Origin: an uncultured Lachnospiraceae bacterium
GTDB taxonomy: Bacteria; Bacillota; Clostridia; Lachnospirales; Lachnospiraceae
Direction: 5' to 3'
Assembly: GCA_947172645.1 (NCBI GenBank)
Contig: CAMWBY010000005.1
Location: 124,001 to 188,000 of the forward strand
Length of the DNA stretch: 64,000 nucleotides
Shown here in pieces: positions 31,878 to 40,444 of the stretch. Positions within the stretch are counted from its first letter, which is position 1, and each line of letters begins with the position of its first letter. The notes beneath the pieces were generated by a model. The model was not told the origin of the DNA and ran no database searches. It worked only from the letters and a program-made list of their open reading frames with translations. The translations under genes were made by a program, and so were the position numbers.

Positions 31878-33713
31878 ATGGCAATCGGTTATTTGGTTAT
31901 GCAGGCACGGACGGCACATGACGCCCTCCCGCTTGGAGGTGTCTTCGTTACGGTGATGGACGACGAAGGAAACCGTGTGTACGAGCTTGTGACGGATGAC
32001 AGCGGAGAGACAAGAAGAGTGGCGCTGGAAACAGTGGACAAGAGTTATTCTCAGAACCCGGATTTTACCGGGACGCCTTATGTGACTTACAACGTGCTTG
32101 CCCAGACGGAAGGATTTGAGCCTCTGTATGTCTCCGACATACCTGTCTTTGACGGGGAGCTTGCAATACTTCCGCTGAATCTTGTTCCGCTTCAGGATAG
32201 GCAGAGAAATGCAGAGCCTTCGGAAATCAAGGTGGGCAGCCCGGCAGTGTCGATGGCGGGTGAACGAAACCAGGAAGGGACGGTGGATAGTGAGTCTTAT
32301 GTACTTCGTCAGGTGGTTATTCCGAATCCGATTACGGTGCATCTGGGCGCTCCGGATACCGCCGCTTCGAATGTACAGGTATCTTTTCCGGATTATGTGA
32401 AAAATGTCGCCAGCAGTGAAATCTATCCCACATGGCCCGAGGCTGCGCTTAGGGCGAATATCTATGCCATTATTACTTTTGCGCTAAACAGGGTGTACAC
32501 CGAATGGTACAGAAGTAAAGGATACAATTTTGACATTACCAACAATACGGCTTATGACCAGTATTTCATATACGGACGTCCGGTATATGAGTCTATCAAC
32601 AGGATTGTGGATGAGATTTTTAATGAGTATGTCCGCAGGCAGGGGCAGAGCGCTCCTTATTTCACGTCGTTCTGCAACGGAACTACTTCTTCCTGCCAGG
32701 GGATGTCCCAGTGGGGCACTGTCACTCTTGCGAACCAAGGATATACGCCAATTAGGATTCTGCGGTATTATTACCCCAATGATATTGAAATTGTAGAGAC
32801 GGATACCATTTCGAATGTGGTGACTTCCTATCCCGGCGCACCGCTCAGGAGGGGAAGCACCGGGCTGGATGTGCAGACCATACAGACGTATCTTGGCAGA
32901 ATCAGGAAAAACTATCCGGCCATTCCGGTAATCAGCGACGAAGCAGGCGTGTTTGGAAATAGCACGGAAGCGGCGGTGAAGAAATTTCAAAGCATTTTTA
33001 ATCTTACGGCGGATGGTATTGTGGGGAAATCCACCTGGTATAAGATTTCCAGCCTTTACACGGCGGTCACAAGACTGGCCGAGTTGGACAGCGAGGGCAG
33101 CAGCCTTGGAATCGGGACTGTGCCGCCTTCTTCCGTGCTCCGGACGGGTTCCAGAGGGCAGGATGTGATTACGCTGCAATATTTGCTGAATGTGATTTCC
33201 GAGTACTATCCGGGTATTCCTGAAGTGGCGCAGGACGGTATCTTCGGAAGCGGCACCGGGCAGGCAGTGACGGCATACCAGAGGCGGATGGGCCTGGCCG
33301 CGGACGGGGTTGTGGGGCCCTCTACGTGGAATTCCCTTTACAGGACTTACCAGGGTATCTTGCAGAATGTGCAAAAGCCTGTCCCGCCGACAAACCCTAA
33401 TCCGGGTGGAAATACGGTGACCTACACAGTGCAGGCAGGCGATACGCTGTGGCAGTTGGCCAATCGGTTTGGCACGACGGTGGATGCCATCAAGAGGGAG
33501 AACGGCCTGACCAGCGATATGTTAAGCATAGGCCAGGTTCTTCGGATACCGGCAGGGCAGCCGTCTCAGTATTTCAATTATACGGTTCGCTCCGGCGATA
33601 CGCTGTGGCAGTTGGCCAACCGGTTTGGCACGACGGTAGACGCCATTAAAAAAATGAACGGACTGACGGGGGACGCGCTGCGGATAGGGCAGGTGCTTCG
33701 GATTCCGTCATAA
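31878..33713 (+). CDS. SpoIID-like, peptidoglycan-binding and double-LysM protein, long paralogue
   Basis: A 611-residue protein. Order: carboxypeptidase-regulatory-like beta module (1-100); SpoIID/LytB-like domain (about 165-320) with YVKNVASSEIYPTWPEAALRAN and GMSQWGT; two PG_binding_1 domains (about 325-400 and 425-495) with DEAGVFGNSTEAAVKKFQ and QDGIFGSGTGQAVTAYQ; two LysM domains (about 515-560 and 568-611), each with SGDTLWQLANRFGTTVDAIK or AGDTLWQ. The two LysM modules are near-identical. It is a paralogue of the protein at 7686 and also lacks a signal peptide. GGGAG lies 10 nt before the chosen ATG, and the SigK-type promoter start excludes the ATG at 31851. A spore coat or cortex protein is likely. 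Confidence 0.83.
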   Translation: MAIGYLVMQARTAHDALPLGGVFVTVMDDEGNRVYELVTDDSGETRRVALETVDKSYSQNPDFTGTPYVTYNVLAQTEGFEPLYVSDIPVFDGELAILPLNLVPLQDRQRNAEPSEIKVGSPAVSMAGERNQEGTVDSESYVLRQVVIPNPITVHLGAPDTAASNVQVSFPDYVKNVASSEIYPTWPEAALRANIYAIITFALNRVYTEWYRSKGYNFDITNNTAYDQYFIYGRPVYESINRIVDEIFNEYVRRQGQSAPYFTSFCNGTTSSCQGMSQWGTVTLANQGYTPIRILRYYYPNDIEIVETDTISNVVTSYPGAPLRRGSTGLDVQTIQTYLGRIRKNYPAIPVISDEAGVFGNSTEAAVKKFQSIFNLTADGIVGKSTWYKISSLYTAVTRLAELDSEGSSLGIGTVPPSSVLRTGSRGQDVITLQYLLNVISEYYPGIPEVAQDGIFGSGTGQAVTAYQRRMGLAADGVVGPSTWNSLYRTYQGILQNVQKPVPPTNPNPGGNTVTYTVQAGDTLWQLANRFGTTVDAIKRENGLTSDMLSIGQVLRIPAGQPSQYFNYTVRSGDTLWQLANRFGTTVDAIKKMNGLTGDALRIGQVLRIPS

Positions 33714-33726
33714 TAGTATTCATCTT

Positions 33727-33786
33727 AGGGCGCAAGAGGATAGGCTATGTAAGCAGAGATATTCTTGCGCTCTTTTAAGATAAATT
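33727..33786 (+). terminator. Rho-independent terminator
   Basis: AGGGCGCAAGAGGATA pairs with TATTCTTGCGCTCT and is followed by TTTT. It ends the SpoIID/LysM gene and precedes the metal-efflux promoter. Confidence 0.75.
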
Positions 33787-33824
33787 CTGTTTCTATGCTG
33801 TATTGTCATAAAAAAGATTGACAT

Positions 33825-33848
33825 ATATTTAAACATATGTTTAAATAT
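33825..33848. promoter_or_regulatory. ArsR/SmtB-type palindromic operator
   Basis: A perfect 24-bp palindrome with half-site ATATTTAAACAT. TTGACA lies just upstream (33818-33823) and TATAAT just downstream (33854-33859), so a bound repressor would block the promoter. AT-rich 12-2-12-like palindromes of this kind are the operators of the metal sensors CadC/CzrA/SmtB. The ArsR gene at 35924 is the obvious regulator. Confidence 0.85.
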
Positions 33849-33955
33849 TCATATAATAAAATCATGTATATAGTGTAAACATATAGTCAAAGCGGGGCAG
33901 GGAACGAGGGTCAGTTATCCCGTCATATGACATATCATGGGAAAGGATGTACGTT

Positions 33956-35833
33956 ATGACAAAGAAACAGAAGAAAGTTTTAATCAGGATTATCATATCC
34001 GCGGTACTGGTGTTGGTATTGAGCTTTGTTCCGGTAACAAATCCATATGTGAAGCTAGCGCTGTTCATGGCGCCATATCTAATCATCGGGTACGATATTT
34101 TAAGGAAAGCGGCGCTCGGCGTCATACATGGAGAGGTGTTTGATGAAAATTTCCTGATGGCCGTGGCAACTGTGGGAGCGATTATCTTAGGCGAGTATCT
34201 TGAGGGAACGGCGGTTATGCTCTTTTATCAGATTGGCGAGCTGTTCCAGAGCTATGCGGTAGGTAAGAGCCGCAGGAATATTACGCAGCTTATGGATATC
34301 CGTCCCGATTATGCGAACATAGAACAGGACGGTATGTTGGTGCAGGTGGAGCCGGAGGAAGTTGCCGTGGGTACCGTTATTACCGTGCAGCCTGGGGAGA
34401 AGGTTCCGATAGACGGCGCTGTGGTAAGCGGCGTATCGTCTTTGAATACAAGCGCGCTCACAGGGGAAAGTCTCCCCAGGGAAGTCCAGGAGGGCGACGA
34501 GGTTATCAGCGGATGCGTCAATATGTCAGGCGTGCTGCGTATCCGCACGACGAAGGAATTCGGCGAGTCTACGGTGTCCAAGATTCTGGACCTGGTAGAA
34601 AATTCCAGTATGAAAAAATCGAAGTCGGAAAATTTTATCACCCGCTTTGCCAGGTATTATACGCCTGCCGTCTGTATCGGCGCATTGGCGTTGGCGATTC
34701 TTCCGCCGCTTTTTAATCTGCTTATGGGGCATGAGCCTTCCTGGACACAGTGGCTTATCAGGGCGTTAACCACGTTGGTCATCAGTTGCCCCTGCGCCCT
34801 TGTGATTTCTATACCGCTCAGTTTCTTCGGTGGGATTGGCGGTGCGTCGGCTAAGGGAATCCTGGTGAAAGGCTCCAACTATCTGGAGGCGCTTTCTAAA
34901 ACCACGTACGTAGTGTGCGATAAGACAGGCACTTTGACAAAAGGGGTTTTTCAGGTAGTATGTGTGGAGGCGGCGGATGGTTTCGGGGAAGAAGAATTGT
35001 TGGAGGCGGCAGCCTGTGCAGAGAATTATTCAAACCATCCTATCAGCAAGAGTTTGAAAGAAGCCTACGGAAAAGCAGTCGACCCCGGACGAATCATGGA
35101 TGTGGAAGAAATCGGAGGGCATGGAGTGACAGCTTTGGTTGACGGCAGAAAAGTGGCGGCAGGAAATGTGAAGCTGATGAAGAAACTTGGCATTGCCTAC
35201 AGGAAAACGGACAAAACCGGAACAGAAGTCCATGTGGCGATTGACGGTATTTACGCCGGATATATCCTGATTTCCGACGTGATAAAAGACAATGCAAAAC
35301 AGGCAGTGGTCGGGTTGAAGGAAGCGGGCGTAAAACAGATAGTTATGTTAACCGGGGATGCCGCAAACGTGGCGGACGCCGTGGCGAAGGAGCTTGGAGT
35401 GGACGTGGTCAAAAGCGAGCTTCTTCCGGCAGACAAAGTGTCTGAGGTAGAAGCGCTTCTGGAAGCCAAAGGGAAGAATGAAAAGCTGGCGTTTGTAGGA
35501 GACGGCATCAACGACGCGCCGGTGCTTTCCAGGGCTGATTTGGGAATCGCAATGGGCGCCTTGGGGGCGGACGCAGCCATTGAGGCGGCGGATATTGTAC
35601 TGATGGACGATAATCCTGAGAAGATAGCGACGGCAATCCGTATTTCCAGGAAAACACTCCGTATCGTACACCAGAATATTATATTTGCCTTGGCGGTGAA
35701 GTTCTTCTGCCTGGCGCTTGGCGCGGTGGGGACGCTCAATATGTGGTGGGCAATCTTTGCCGATGTGGGTGTGATGGTGATTGCGGTGCTGAATGCGACG
35801 AGAGCATTGAGCTGCCGGGAGACAAGACATTAA
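33956..35833 (+). CDS. Heavy-metal P1B-type ATPase (Cd/Zn/Co class)
   Basis: A 625-residue membrane metal pump. Visible are the actuator TGES loop (LTGESLPREV), CPC in SCPCALVISIP of the metal-transport helix, the phosphorylation site DKTGTLTKG, the P1B-specific HP (NYSNHPISKSL), and the hinge GDGINDAPVL. CPC with this sequence context belongs to the ZntA/CadA type. There is no N-terminal HMA metal-binding domain or His-rich tail; the protein begins almost directly with membrane helices, a short form of the family. AAAGGA lies 8 nt before the ATG. The palindromic operator upstream and the ArsR gene downstream define a metal-resistance operon. Confidence 0.92.
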   Translation: MTKKQKKVLIRIIISAVLVLVLSFVPVTNPYVKLALFMAPYLIIGYDILRKAALGVIHGEVFDENFLMAVATVGAIILGEYLEGTAVMLFYQIGELFQSYAVGKSRRNITQLMDIRPDYANIEQDGMLVQVEPEEVAVGTVITVQPGEKVPIDGAVVSGVSSLNTSALTGESLPREVQEGDEVISGCVNMSGVLRIRTTKEFGESTVSKILDLVENSSMKKSKSENFITRFARYYTPAVCIGALALAILPPLFNLLMGHEPSWTQWLIRALTTLVISCPCALVISIPLSFFGGIGGASAKGILVKGSNYLEALSKTTYVVCDKTGTLTKGVFQVVCVEAADGFGEEELLEAAACAENYSNHPISKSLKEAYGKAVDPGRIMDVEEIGGHGVTALVDGRKVAAGNVKLMKKLGIAYRKTDKTGTEVHVAIDGIYAGYILISDVIKDNAKQAVVGLKEAGVKQIVMLTGDAANVADAVAKELGVDVVKSELLPADKVSEVEALLEAKGKNEKLAFVGDGINDAPVLSRADLGIAMGALGADAAIEAADIVLMDDNPEKIATAIRISRKTLRIVHQNIIFALAVKFFCLALGAVGTLNMWWAIFADVGVMVIAVLNATRALSCRETRH

Positions 35834-35843
35834 AATAGAAAAG

Positions 35844-35903
35844 TATGTATTCTCGGAGTCTCAGTCACAGAGGCAGGGGCAAGAGTGATTCCGAGAGTAC
35901 ATA
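35844..35903 (+). repeat. Dispersed leader motif, copy 4, with 17-bp hairpin
   Basis: GATTCCGAGAGTACATA (35887-35903) begins 37 nt before the arsR start. Here it pairs fully with TATGTATTCTCGGAGTC (35844-35860), 17 bp with two G-U wobbles. The hairpin lies between the ATPase stop and arsR and could act as a partial terminator or processing site. Confidence 0.75.
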
Positions 35904-35923
35904 AGTTTAGAATGGAGGCAGAT

Positions 35924-36286
35924 ATGGCAGAAAAAGCGCTTCCCCATGACCATGGGCAGGATATAGAGAAGGTGTTGCAGGTACTTCCGTCCCAGGAAGT
36001 CTGCACGGAGGCGGCAGGTATATTCAAACAGATTAGTGACGGCACAAGGCTTAGGATTCTGTGGCTTCTGTGTCACTGTGAAGAATGTGTCAGCAATATC
36101 GCGGCGGCCACGGATATGAGCGACCAGGCGGTATCGCACCACTTGAAACTGCTCCGTGGCGGCGGGCTTGTGGTGAGCAGGAAAGATGGAAAAGAGGTCT
36201 ATTATAAACTGGCGGATACAAAACAGGCGCAGCTTGTCCATCGTATCTGCGAAGAGATGTTCCAGATGACGTGTCCCCTTGGGTAG
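35924..36286 (+). CDS. ArsR/SmtB-family metal-sensing repressor
   Basis: A 120-residue winged-helix repressor. Residues 25-55 include SDGTRLRILWLLCHCEECVSNIA: the CHC..C cluster lies at the alpha-3 metal site position (ELCVCDL in CadC). The recognition helix is MSDQAVSHHLKLLRGGGLV; the wing is RKDGKEVYYKL. The N-terminal HDHGQD and C-terminal HRICEE residues may add ligands. On metal binding such proteins leave DNA. GGAGG lies 5 nt before the ATG at 35924. It should repress the ATPase promoter through the palindrome at 33825. Confidence 0.9.
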   Translation: MAEKALPHDHGQDIEKVLQVLPSQEVCTEAAGIFKQISDGTRLRILWLLCHCEECVSNIAAATDMSDQAVSHHLKLLRGGGLVVSRKDGKEVYYKLADTKQAQLVHRICEEMFQMTCPLG

Positions 36287-36447
36287 TTACTGAAGAGATT
36301 CTTCCCTGTGCATAAGCGGCATAGAGAAAATACATTATATATAAGTATAAATTATGATTTATATAATAAATATTGATTTTACTTATGATGAGATATTGTC
36401 TATAATCAAGACGTAAATGGAAAGAATATTTAGGCAGAGGCAATAGA

Positions 36448-36464
36448 GATTTCGAGAGTGCATG
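36448..36464 (+). repeat. Dispersed leader motif, copy 5
   Basis: GATTTCGAGAGTGCATG starts 38 nt before the purA start. As in copy 4, CAGAGGCA occurs a short way upstream (36435). Confidence 0.7.
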
Positions 36465-36485
36465 TATGTTGAAGGAGGAATCATC

Positions 36486-37781
36486 ATGGTAAAAGCGGTA
36501 GTAGGCGCGAACTGGGGAGACGAAGGAAAAGGTAAAATTACAGATATGCTTGCCGAGAAGGCGGACATTATCGTGCGCTTTCAGGGCGGCGCGAACGCAG
36601 GGCACACGATAGTCAATAATTACGGGAAATTTGCATTGCATACGCTTCCGTCAGGTGTTTTCTACAGTCATACGACAAGCGTGATTGGCAATGGCGTGGC
36701 GTTAAATATTCCCATTCTGATGAATGAGATAAAGTCCATTACGGACAGGAACGTGCCGATGCCCAAAATCCTTGTGTCGGACAGGTGCCAGATGGTGATG
36801 CCCTACCATATCCTGTTTGACCAGTACGAGGAGGAACGGCTTGGCGGCAAATCGTTTGGCTCTACGAAGTCGGGAATTGCTCCTTTTTATTCGGATAAAT
36901 ATGCGAAGATTGGTTTCCAGGTAAGCGAGCTTTTCGATGAGGAGCTTTTACAGGAAAAGACGGCGCGCGTCTGCGAGACGAAAAACGTGGTGTTGGAACA
37001 TTTATACCACAAACCGTTGATTGTGCAGGAGGAACTGCTTCACACGCTGCATGAATACAGGAAGATGATTGAACCTTATGTATGCGATGTATCCGCTTAC
37101 CTGGACCGTGCGCTGAAAGAGGGCAAGACTGTTCTTCTGGAGGGACAGCTTGGCACGTTGAAGGACCCTGACCATGGAATCTATCCGATGGTTACCTCCT
37201 CTTCTACCCTGGCAGCCTTCGGTGCGATTGGAGCCGGCCTGCCGCCCCACGAGATTAAGGAGATAGTAACCGTTTGTAAGGCATATTCCTCAGCGGTCGG
37301 CGCCGGGGCGTTTGTGTCGGAAATTTTTGGTGAGGAGGCGGATGAGCTGCGGCGCAGAGGCGGGGACGGCGGCGAGTTTGGAGCGACCACAGGACGTCCG
37401 CGCCGGATGGGTTGGTTTGACTGTGTAGCTTCCAAGTACGGATGCCGTCTGCAGGGAACGACGGATGTGGCGTTCACGGTGCTTGACGTGCTCGGATATT
37501 TGGATGAGATTCCGGTATGTGTGGGCTATGAGATAGATGGCGAAGTGACCACGGACTTCCCGGTTACCTGCAAGCTTGAAAAGGCAAAACCGGTTCTTAA
37601 GAAACTGCCCGGGTGGAAATGTGATATCCGCGGCATCAGGAAGTATGAAGAGCTTCCGGAGAATTGCCGTAATTATGTTGAATTTATCGAGGGACAGATT
37701 GGTTATCCGGTTACGATGGTATCCAACGGACCCGGCAGGGAAGATATCATTTATAGAGAAAGCCCGTTGAAAAAGAATTAG
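36486..37781 (+). CDS. purA: Adenylosuccinate synthetase
   Basis: A 431-residue enzyme joining IMP and aspartate with GTP to give adenylosuccinate. The N-terminal GTP/IMP loop is GANWGDEGKGKITD (residues 6-19), followed by GGANAGHTI. The GQLGTLKDPDHGIYPMVTSS segment corresponds to the conserved GTP/Mg region, although GTLLD is usual, so this is a slight variant. The C-terminal FIEGQIGYPVTMVSNGPGRE is typical. GGAGG lies 7 nt before the ATG. Its product feeds PurB, encoded 17 kb upstream. Confidence 0.95.
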   Translation: MVKAVVGANWGDEGKGKITDMLAEKADIIVRFQGGANAGHTIVNNYGKFALHTLPSGVFYSHTTSVIGNGVALNIPILMNEIKSITDRNVPMPKILVSDRCQMVMPYHILFDQYEEERLGGKSFGSTKSGIAPFYSDKYAKIGFQVSELFDEELLQEKTARVCETKNVVLEHLYHKPLIVQEELLHTLHEYRKMIEPYVCDVSAYLDRALKEGKTVLLEGQLGTLKDPDHGIYPMVTSSSTLAAFGAIGAGLPPHEIKEIVTVCKAYSSAVGAGAFVSEIFGEEADELRRRGGDGGEFGATTGRPRRMGWFDCVASKYGCRLQGTTDVAFTVLDVLGYLDEIPVCVGYEIDGEVTTDFPVTCKLEKAKPVLKKLPGWKCDIRGIRKYEELPENCRNYVEFIEGQIGYPVTMVSNGPGREDIIYRESPLKKN

Positions 37782-37868
37782 TTTTGCTATACAGCGGATG
37801 TTGAAAATGGAATTTTGTGGTATACTGTCTGTAACAAGTTCTGAGGGAAGAGCGAAGGAGGAAAAACT

Positions 37869-38615
37869 ATGCTATTGGAGAACAAGGTTGCAATCGTGAC
37901 AGGGGGAAGCCGGGGAATCGGCTATGCCACAGTGGAAGCTTTCCTGAAAGAGGGCGCGACGGTGGTGCTGTGTGCCAGCCGAGAAGAGACGGCGGCCAAA
38001 GCGGTGGCGAAGTTAAAGGAGGCAGATGCGAATGCTAAGGTGGAAGGTATTTTCCCGAATCTGTCTGACTATGCGGCGGTGAAAGAGGCGTTTGACCGTG
38101 TGGCTGACAAATATGGCAGCATAGACATTCTTGTCAACAATGCAGGCGTGTCGGAGAGTACACCTTTTACGGACTATACGGAAGAAACCTTCGAGCGTGT
38201 GATGGATTTAAACATCAAGGGCGTTTACAACTGTTCCAAAGCGGCAAGCGAGCATATGATTGCGAAAAAAAGCGGCGTGATACTGAATACTTCATCTATG
38301 GTAAGCCAGTATGGACAGCCCGCAGGGATTGCTTATCCGACTTCTAAGTTTGCGGTGAACGGATTCACGTTATCCCTTGCAAGGGAATTAGGGCCGAAAG
38401 GGATTCGTGTCAATGCGGTTGCGCCCGGTATCACCTACACGGATATGATGCGTTCCGTTCCGAAGGAAGTCATAGAGCCGATGATTGCGCAGATTCCTTT
38501 GCGGCGCATGGGACAGCCGGAGGATATTGCCAACGCGTTCCTGTTCTTAGCGTCGGATATGGCATCCTATATCAGCGGCGAAGTGCTGCATGTGGACGGA
38601 TTGGCAAGAAGCTGA
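37869..38615 (+). CDS. Short-chain dehydrogenase/reductase, FabG-like
   Basis: A 248-residue classical SDR. TGGSRGIG (11-18) binds the dinucleotide; NNAGVS is at about 90; Ser in TSSMVSQYG, Tyr-x3-Lys in YPTSK (about 157-161) complete the catalytic set. It has the usual size and C-terminal GEVLHVDGL. The gene is alone, not in a fab operon, so a role in fatty acid synthesis is not implied. Gut Lachnospiraceae SDRs of this kind include sugar-alcohol and hydroxysteroid dehydrogenases; substrate open. GGAGG lies 7 nt before the ATG, and a promoter-like TATACT is at 37821. A LysR regulator follows 34 nt downstream. Confidence 0.85.
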   Translation: MLLENKVAIVTGGSRGIGYATVEAFLKEGATVVLCASREETAAKAVAKLKEADANAKVEGIFPNLSDYAAVKEAFDRVADKYGSIDILVNNAGVSESTPFTDYTEETFERVMDLNIKGVYNCSKAASEHMIAKKSGVILNTSSMVSQYGQPAGIAYPTSKFAVNGFTLSLARELGPKGIRVNAVAPGITYTDMMRSVPKEVIEPMIAQIPLRRMGQPEDIANAFLFLASDMASYISGEVLHVDGLARS

Positions 38616-38649
38616 TTTTCAATTTCCTATTTGATAGGTTATGTAAACC

Positions 38650-39567
38650 ATGAATAATTTAGAATATTACAAAGTATTCTATCATGTGGCGCGTCTGGGA
38701 AGCCTGACCGCGGCTGCGGGGGAACTGAATATATCGCAGCCGGCGGTCAGCCAGTCCGTCAGGCAGTTGGAAGCTTCGGTGGGTACGAAGCTTTTTGCGC
38801 GTGCACCGAAAGGCGTCCGACTGACGACGGAAGGAGAACTGCTCTATCATTATGTAGCGAAAGGGTATGGGCAGATAGAGCTGGGAGAGCAGAAACTGAA
38901 GCAGATGCTGGATTTGGAATTGGGAGAAGTGCATATCGGAGCAAGCGATATGACACTGCGGTTTTACCTGCTTCCATATTTGGAGAAGTTTCACGAGAAA
39001 TATCCCCGCATCAAGGTGGCGGTCAGCAATGCGCCGACGCCGGAAACGTTGGGAAATTTGGAGCAGAACAAGATTGATTTCGGGATAGTCAGCACGCCGT
39101 TCGAGAAAAGAGGCGTATTGGAAGCGGTCAATGTACGAGAGATTGAAGATGTTTTTGTGGCGGGCAGGAAATTTATCCAGTATAAGAACCGTATGTTGGA
39201 CTTGCAGGAACTGCAGAAGATGCCTATTATTTATTTGGAGGGAGTCACAAGCACAAGAAGCTATATGGATTCCTTCCTTGAGAGAAATAATGTGCGGATA
39301 AGGCCGGAATTTGAACTTGCCACCAGTGATATGATTGTACAATTTGCTTTGCGTAATCTGGGCGTCGGATGCGTTGTGCGGGATTTTGCACAGGAGCACT
39401 TGGAGGATGGCAGACTGTTTGAGCTTCGATTCAATATGATTATACCGAAGCGGCATTTCTGCGTGGTGACTAATCCCAGGTATCCGGTGTCGACGGCGGC
39501 AAGAAACCTGCTTGACTTGTTTATTCCCGCGAGCAATGAGTCAGGCGGATGCGAAGCATCCATTTGA
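38650..39567 (+). CDS. LysR-family transcriptional regulator
   Basis: A 305-residue LysR regulator. The winged helix is at 1-62 (LEYYKVFYHVARLGSLTAAAGELNISQPAVSQSVRQLE). The effector-binding domain follows, with GEVHIGASDMTLRFYLLP at about 95-112. It reads in the same direction as the SDR gene just upstream rather than divergently, so its target is unclear. The leader contains ATGTAA nine nt before the start codon, a start-stop pair also found before pdxT. Confidence 0.9.
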   Translation: MNNLEYYKVFYHVARLGSLTAAAGELNISQPAVSQSVRQLEASVGTKLFARAPKGVRLTTEGELLYHYVAKGYGQIELGEQKLKQMLDLELGEVHIGASDMTLRFYLLPYLEKFHEKYPRIKVAVSNAPTPETLGNLEQNKIDFGIVSTPFEKRGVLEAVNVREIEDVFVAGRKFIQYKNRMLDLQELQKMPIIYLEGVTSTRSYMDSFLERNNVRIRPEFELATSDMIVQFALRNLGVGCVVRDFAQEHLEDGRLFELRFNMIIPKRHFCVVTNPRYPVSTAARNLLDLFIPASNESGGCEASI

Positions 39568-39702
39568 GGAATGCCGTAGAACGTTATGCGCCGGTGGCGC
39601 ATGTTTAGCGCGGAACGAAGAACAATACCCTGGAGTTTTGCTGCGGGGATTTGGCTTTATAGGATTAGAATTTTTAAATATATGGGCCGGAAGGAGAAAC
39701 GT

Positions 39703-40308
39703 ATGATTACAACGCTTATATTTGATATCGGCAATGTGCTTGCCGGTTTTACATGGAAGGAACATATGGAGGGGCTCGGGTATGACGATGAGATGACAGA
39801 GCGTATCGCGCGGGCGACGGTCAAGCATCCGCTGTGGAATGAAGTCGACAGGGGCGTCATGAAGGAAGAAGATATTATACAAGGGTGCGTGGACTCGGAC
39901 CCGGAGATTGAATATGATATCCGTAGAGTCCTGAAGGACATGAGCACGATAATAACCCGCTACGATTATGCGATTCCGTGGATTCAGGATTTGAAGAAAA
40001 AGGGATACCGCACGCTCTATCTGTCCAATTTCTCCTCGAGGGCGGAGACGGATTGTGCCCATGCCCTTGATTTCATACCTTATATGGACGGTGGGATTCT
40101 GTCTTACCAGGAGAAGATTATCAAGCCGATGCCGGAGATTTATCAGTTGTTGATTGACCGTTATAATCTGGTGCCGGAAGAATGTGTGTTTATGGATGAT
40201 ACAGTTGCCAACCTGGAAGGAGCGGAAAAATTCGGTATTCATACGATTCATTTCACCGACAGGGAGAAAGCTGTTGAGAAGCTGCGCGAACTTGGGGTGG
40301 ATGCGTAA
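39703..40308 (+). CDS. HAD-superfamily hydrolase (YihX-like)
   Basis: A 201-residue HAD phosphatase. Motif I is FDIGNVLAGF (7-16), with Gly-Asn after the nucleophile Asp, as in the HAD-IA YihX type; motif II is LYLSNFSS; the motif III Lys is in IIKPMPEIY; motif IV is VFMDDTVANLEGA. YihX-type enzymes hydrolyse sugar phosphates such as glucose-1-phosphate. GGAG lies 7 nt before the chosen ATG; longer in-frame starts would add a non-homologous arm. It stands between LysR and an acetyltransferase. Confidence 0.88.
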   Translation: MITTLIFDIGNVLAGFTWKEHMEGLGYDDEMTERIARATVKHPLWNEVDRGVMKEEDIIQGCVDSDPEIEYDIRRVLKDMSTIITRYDYAIPWIQDLKKKGYRTLYLSNFSSRAETDCAHALDFIPYMDGGILSYQEKIIKPMPEIYQLLIDRYNLVPEECVFMDDTVANLEGAEKFGIHTIHFTDREKAVEKLRELGVDA

Positions 40309-40444
40309 GAAATTTTTGGATAGGGGTCAGAAAGAAATGGCAGGATTGTGATAAATAGAGTCAGAAATGAAATATTTTTTTAACATGGATTGCAATATAA
40401 TGATATCCGAATTATAAATATTTCATAATGAAAGGAGACCTGCC

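Noticed and set aside
37869..38615. Naming the SDR a hydroxysteroid dehydrogenase
   Set aside because: The catalytic set is common to all classical SDRs and I could not see substrate-specific residues that decide it.
39546..39603. Two small palindromes (GGATGC-GAA-GCATCC and ATGCGCC-GGT-GGCGCAT) as a terminator
   Set aside because: One lies in the last LysR codons and neither is followed by T-run; they may be chance or repeat debris.
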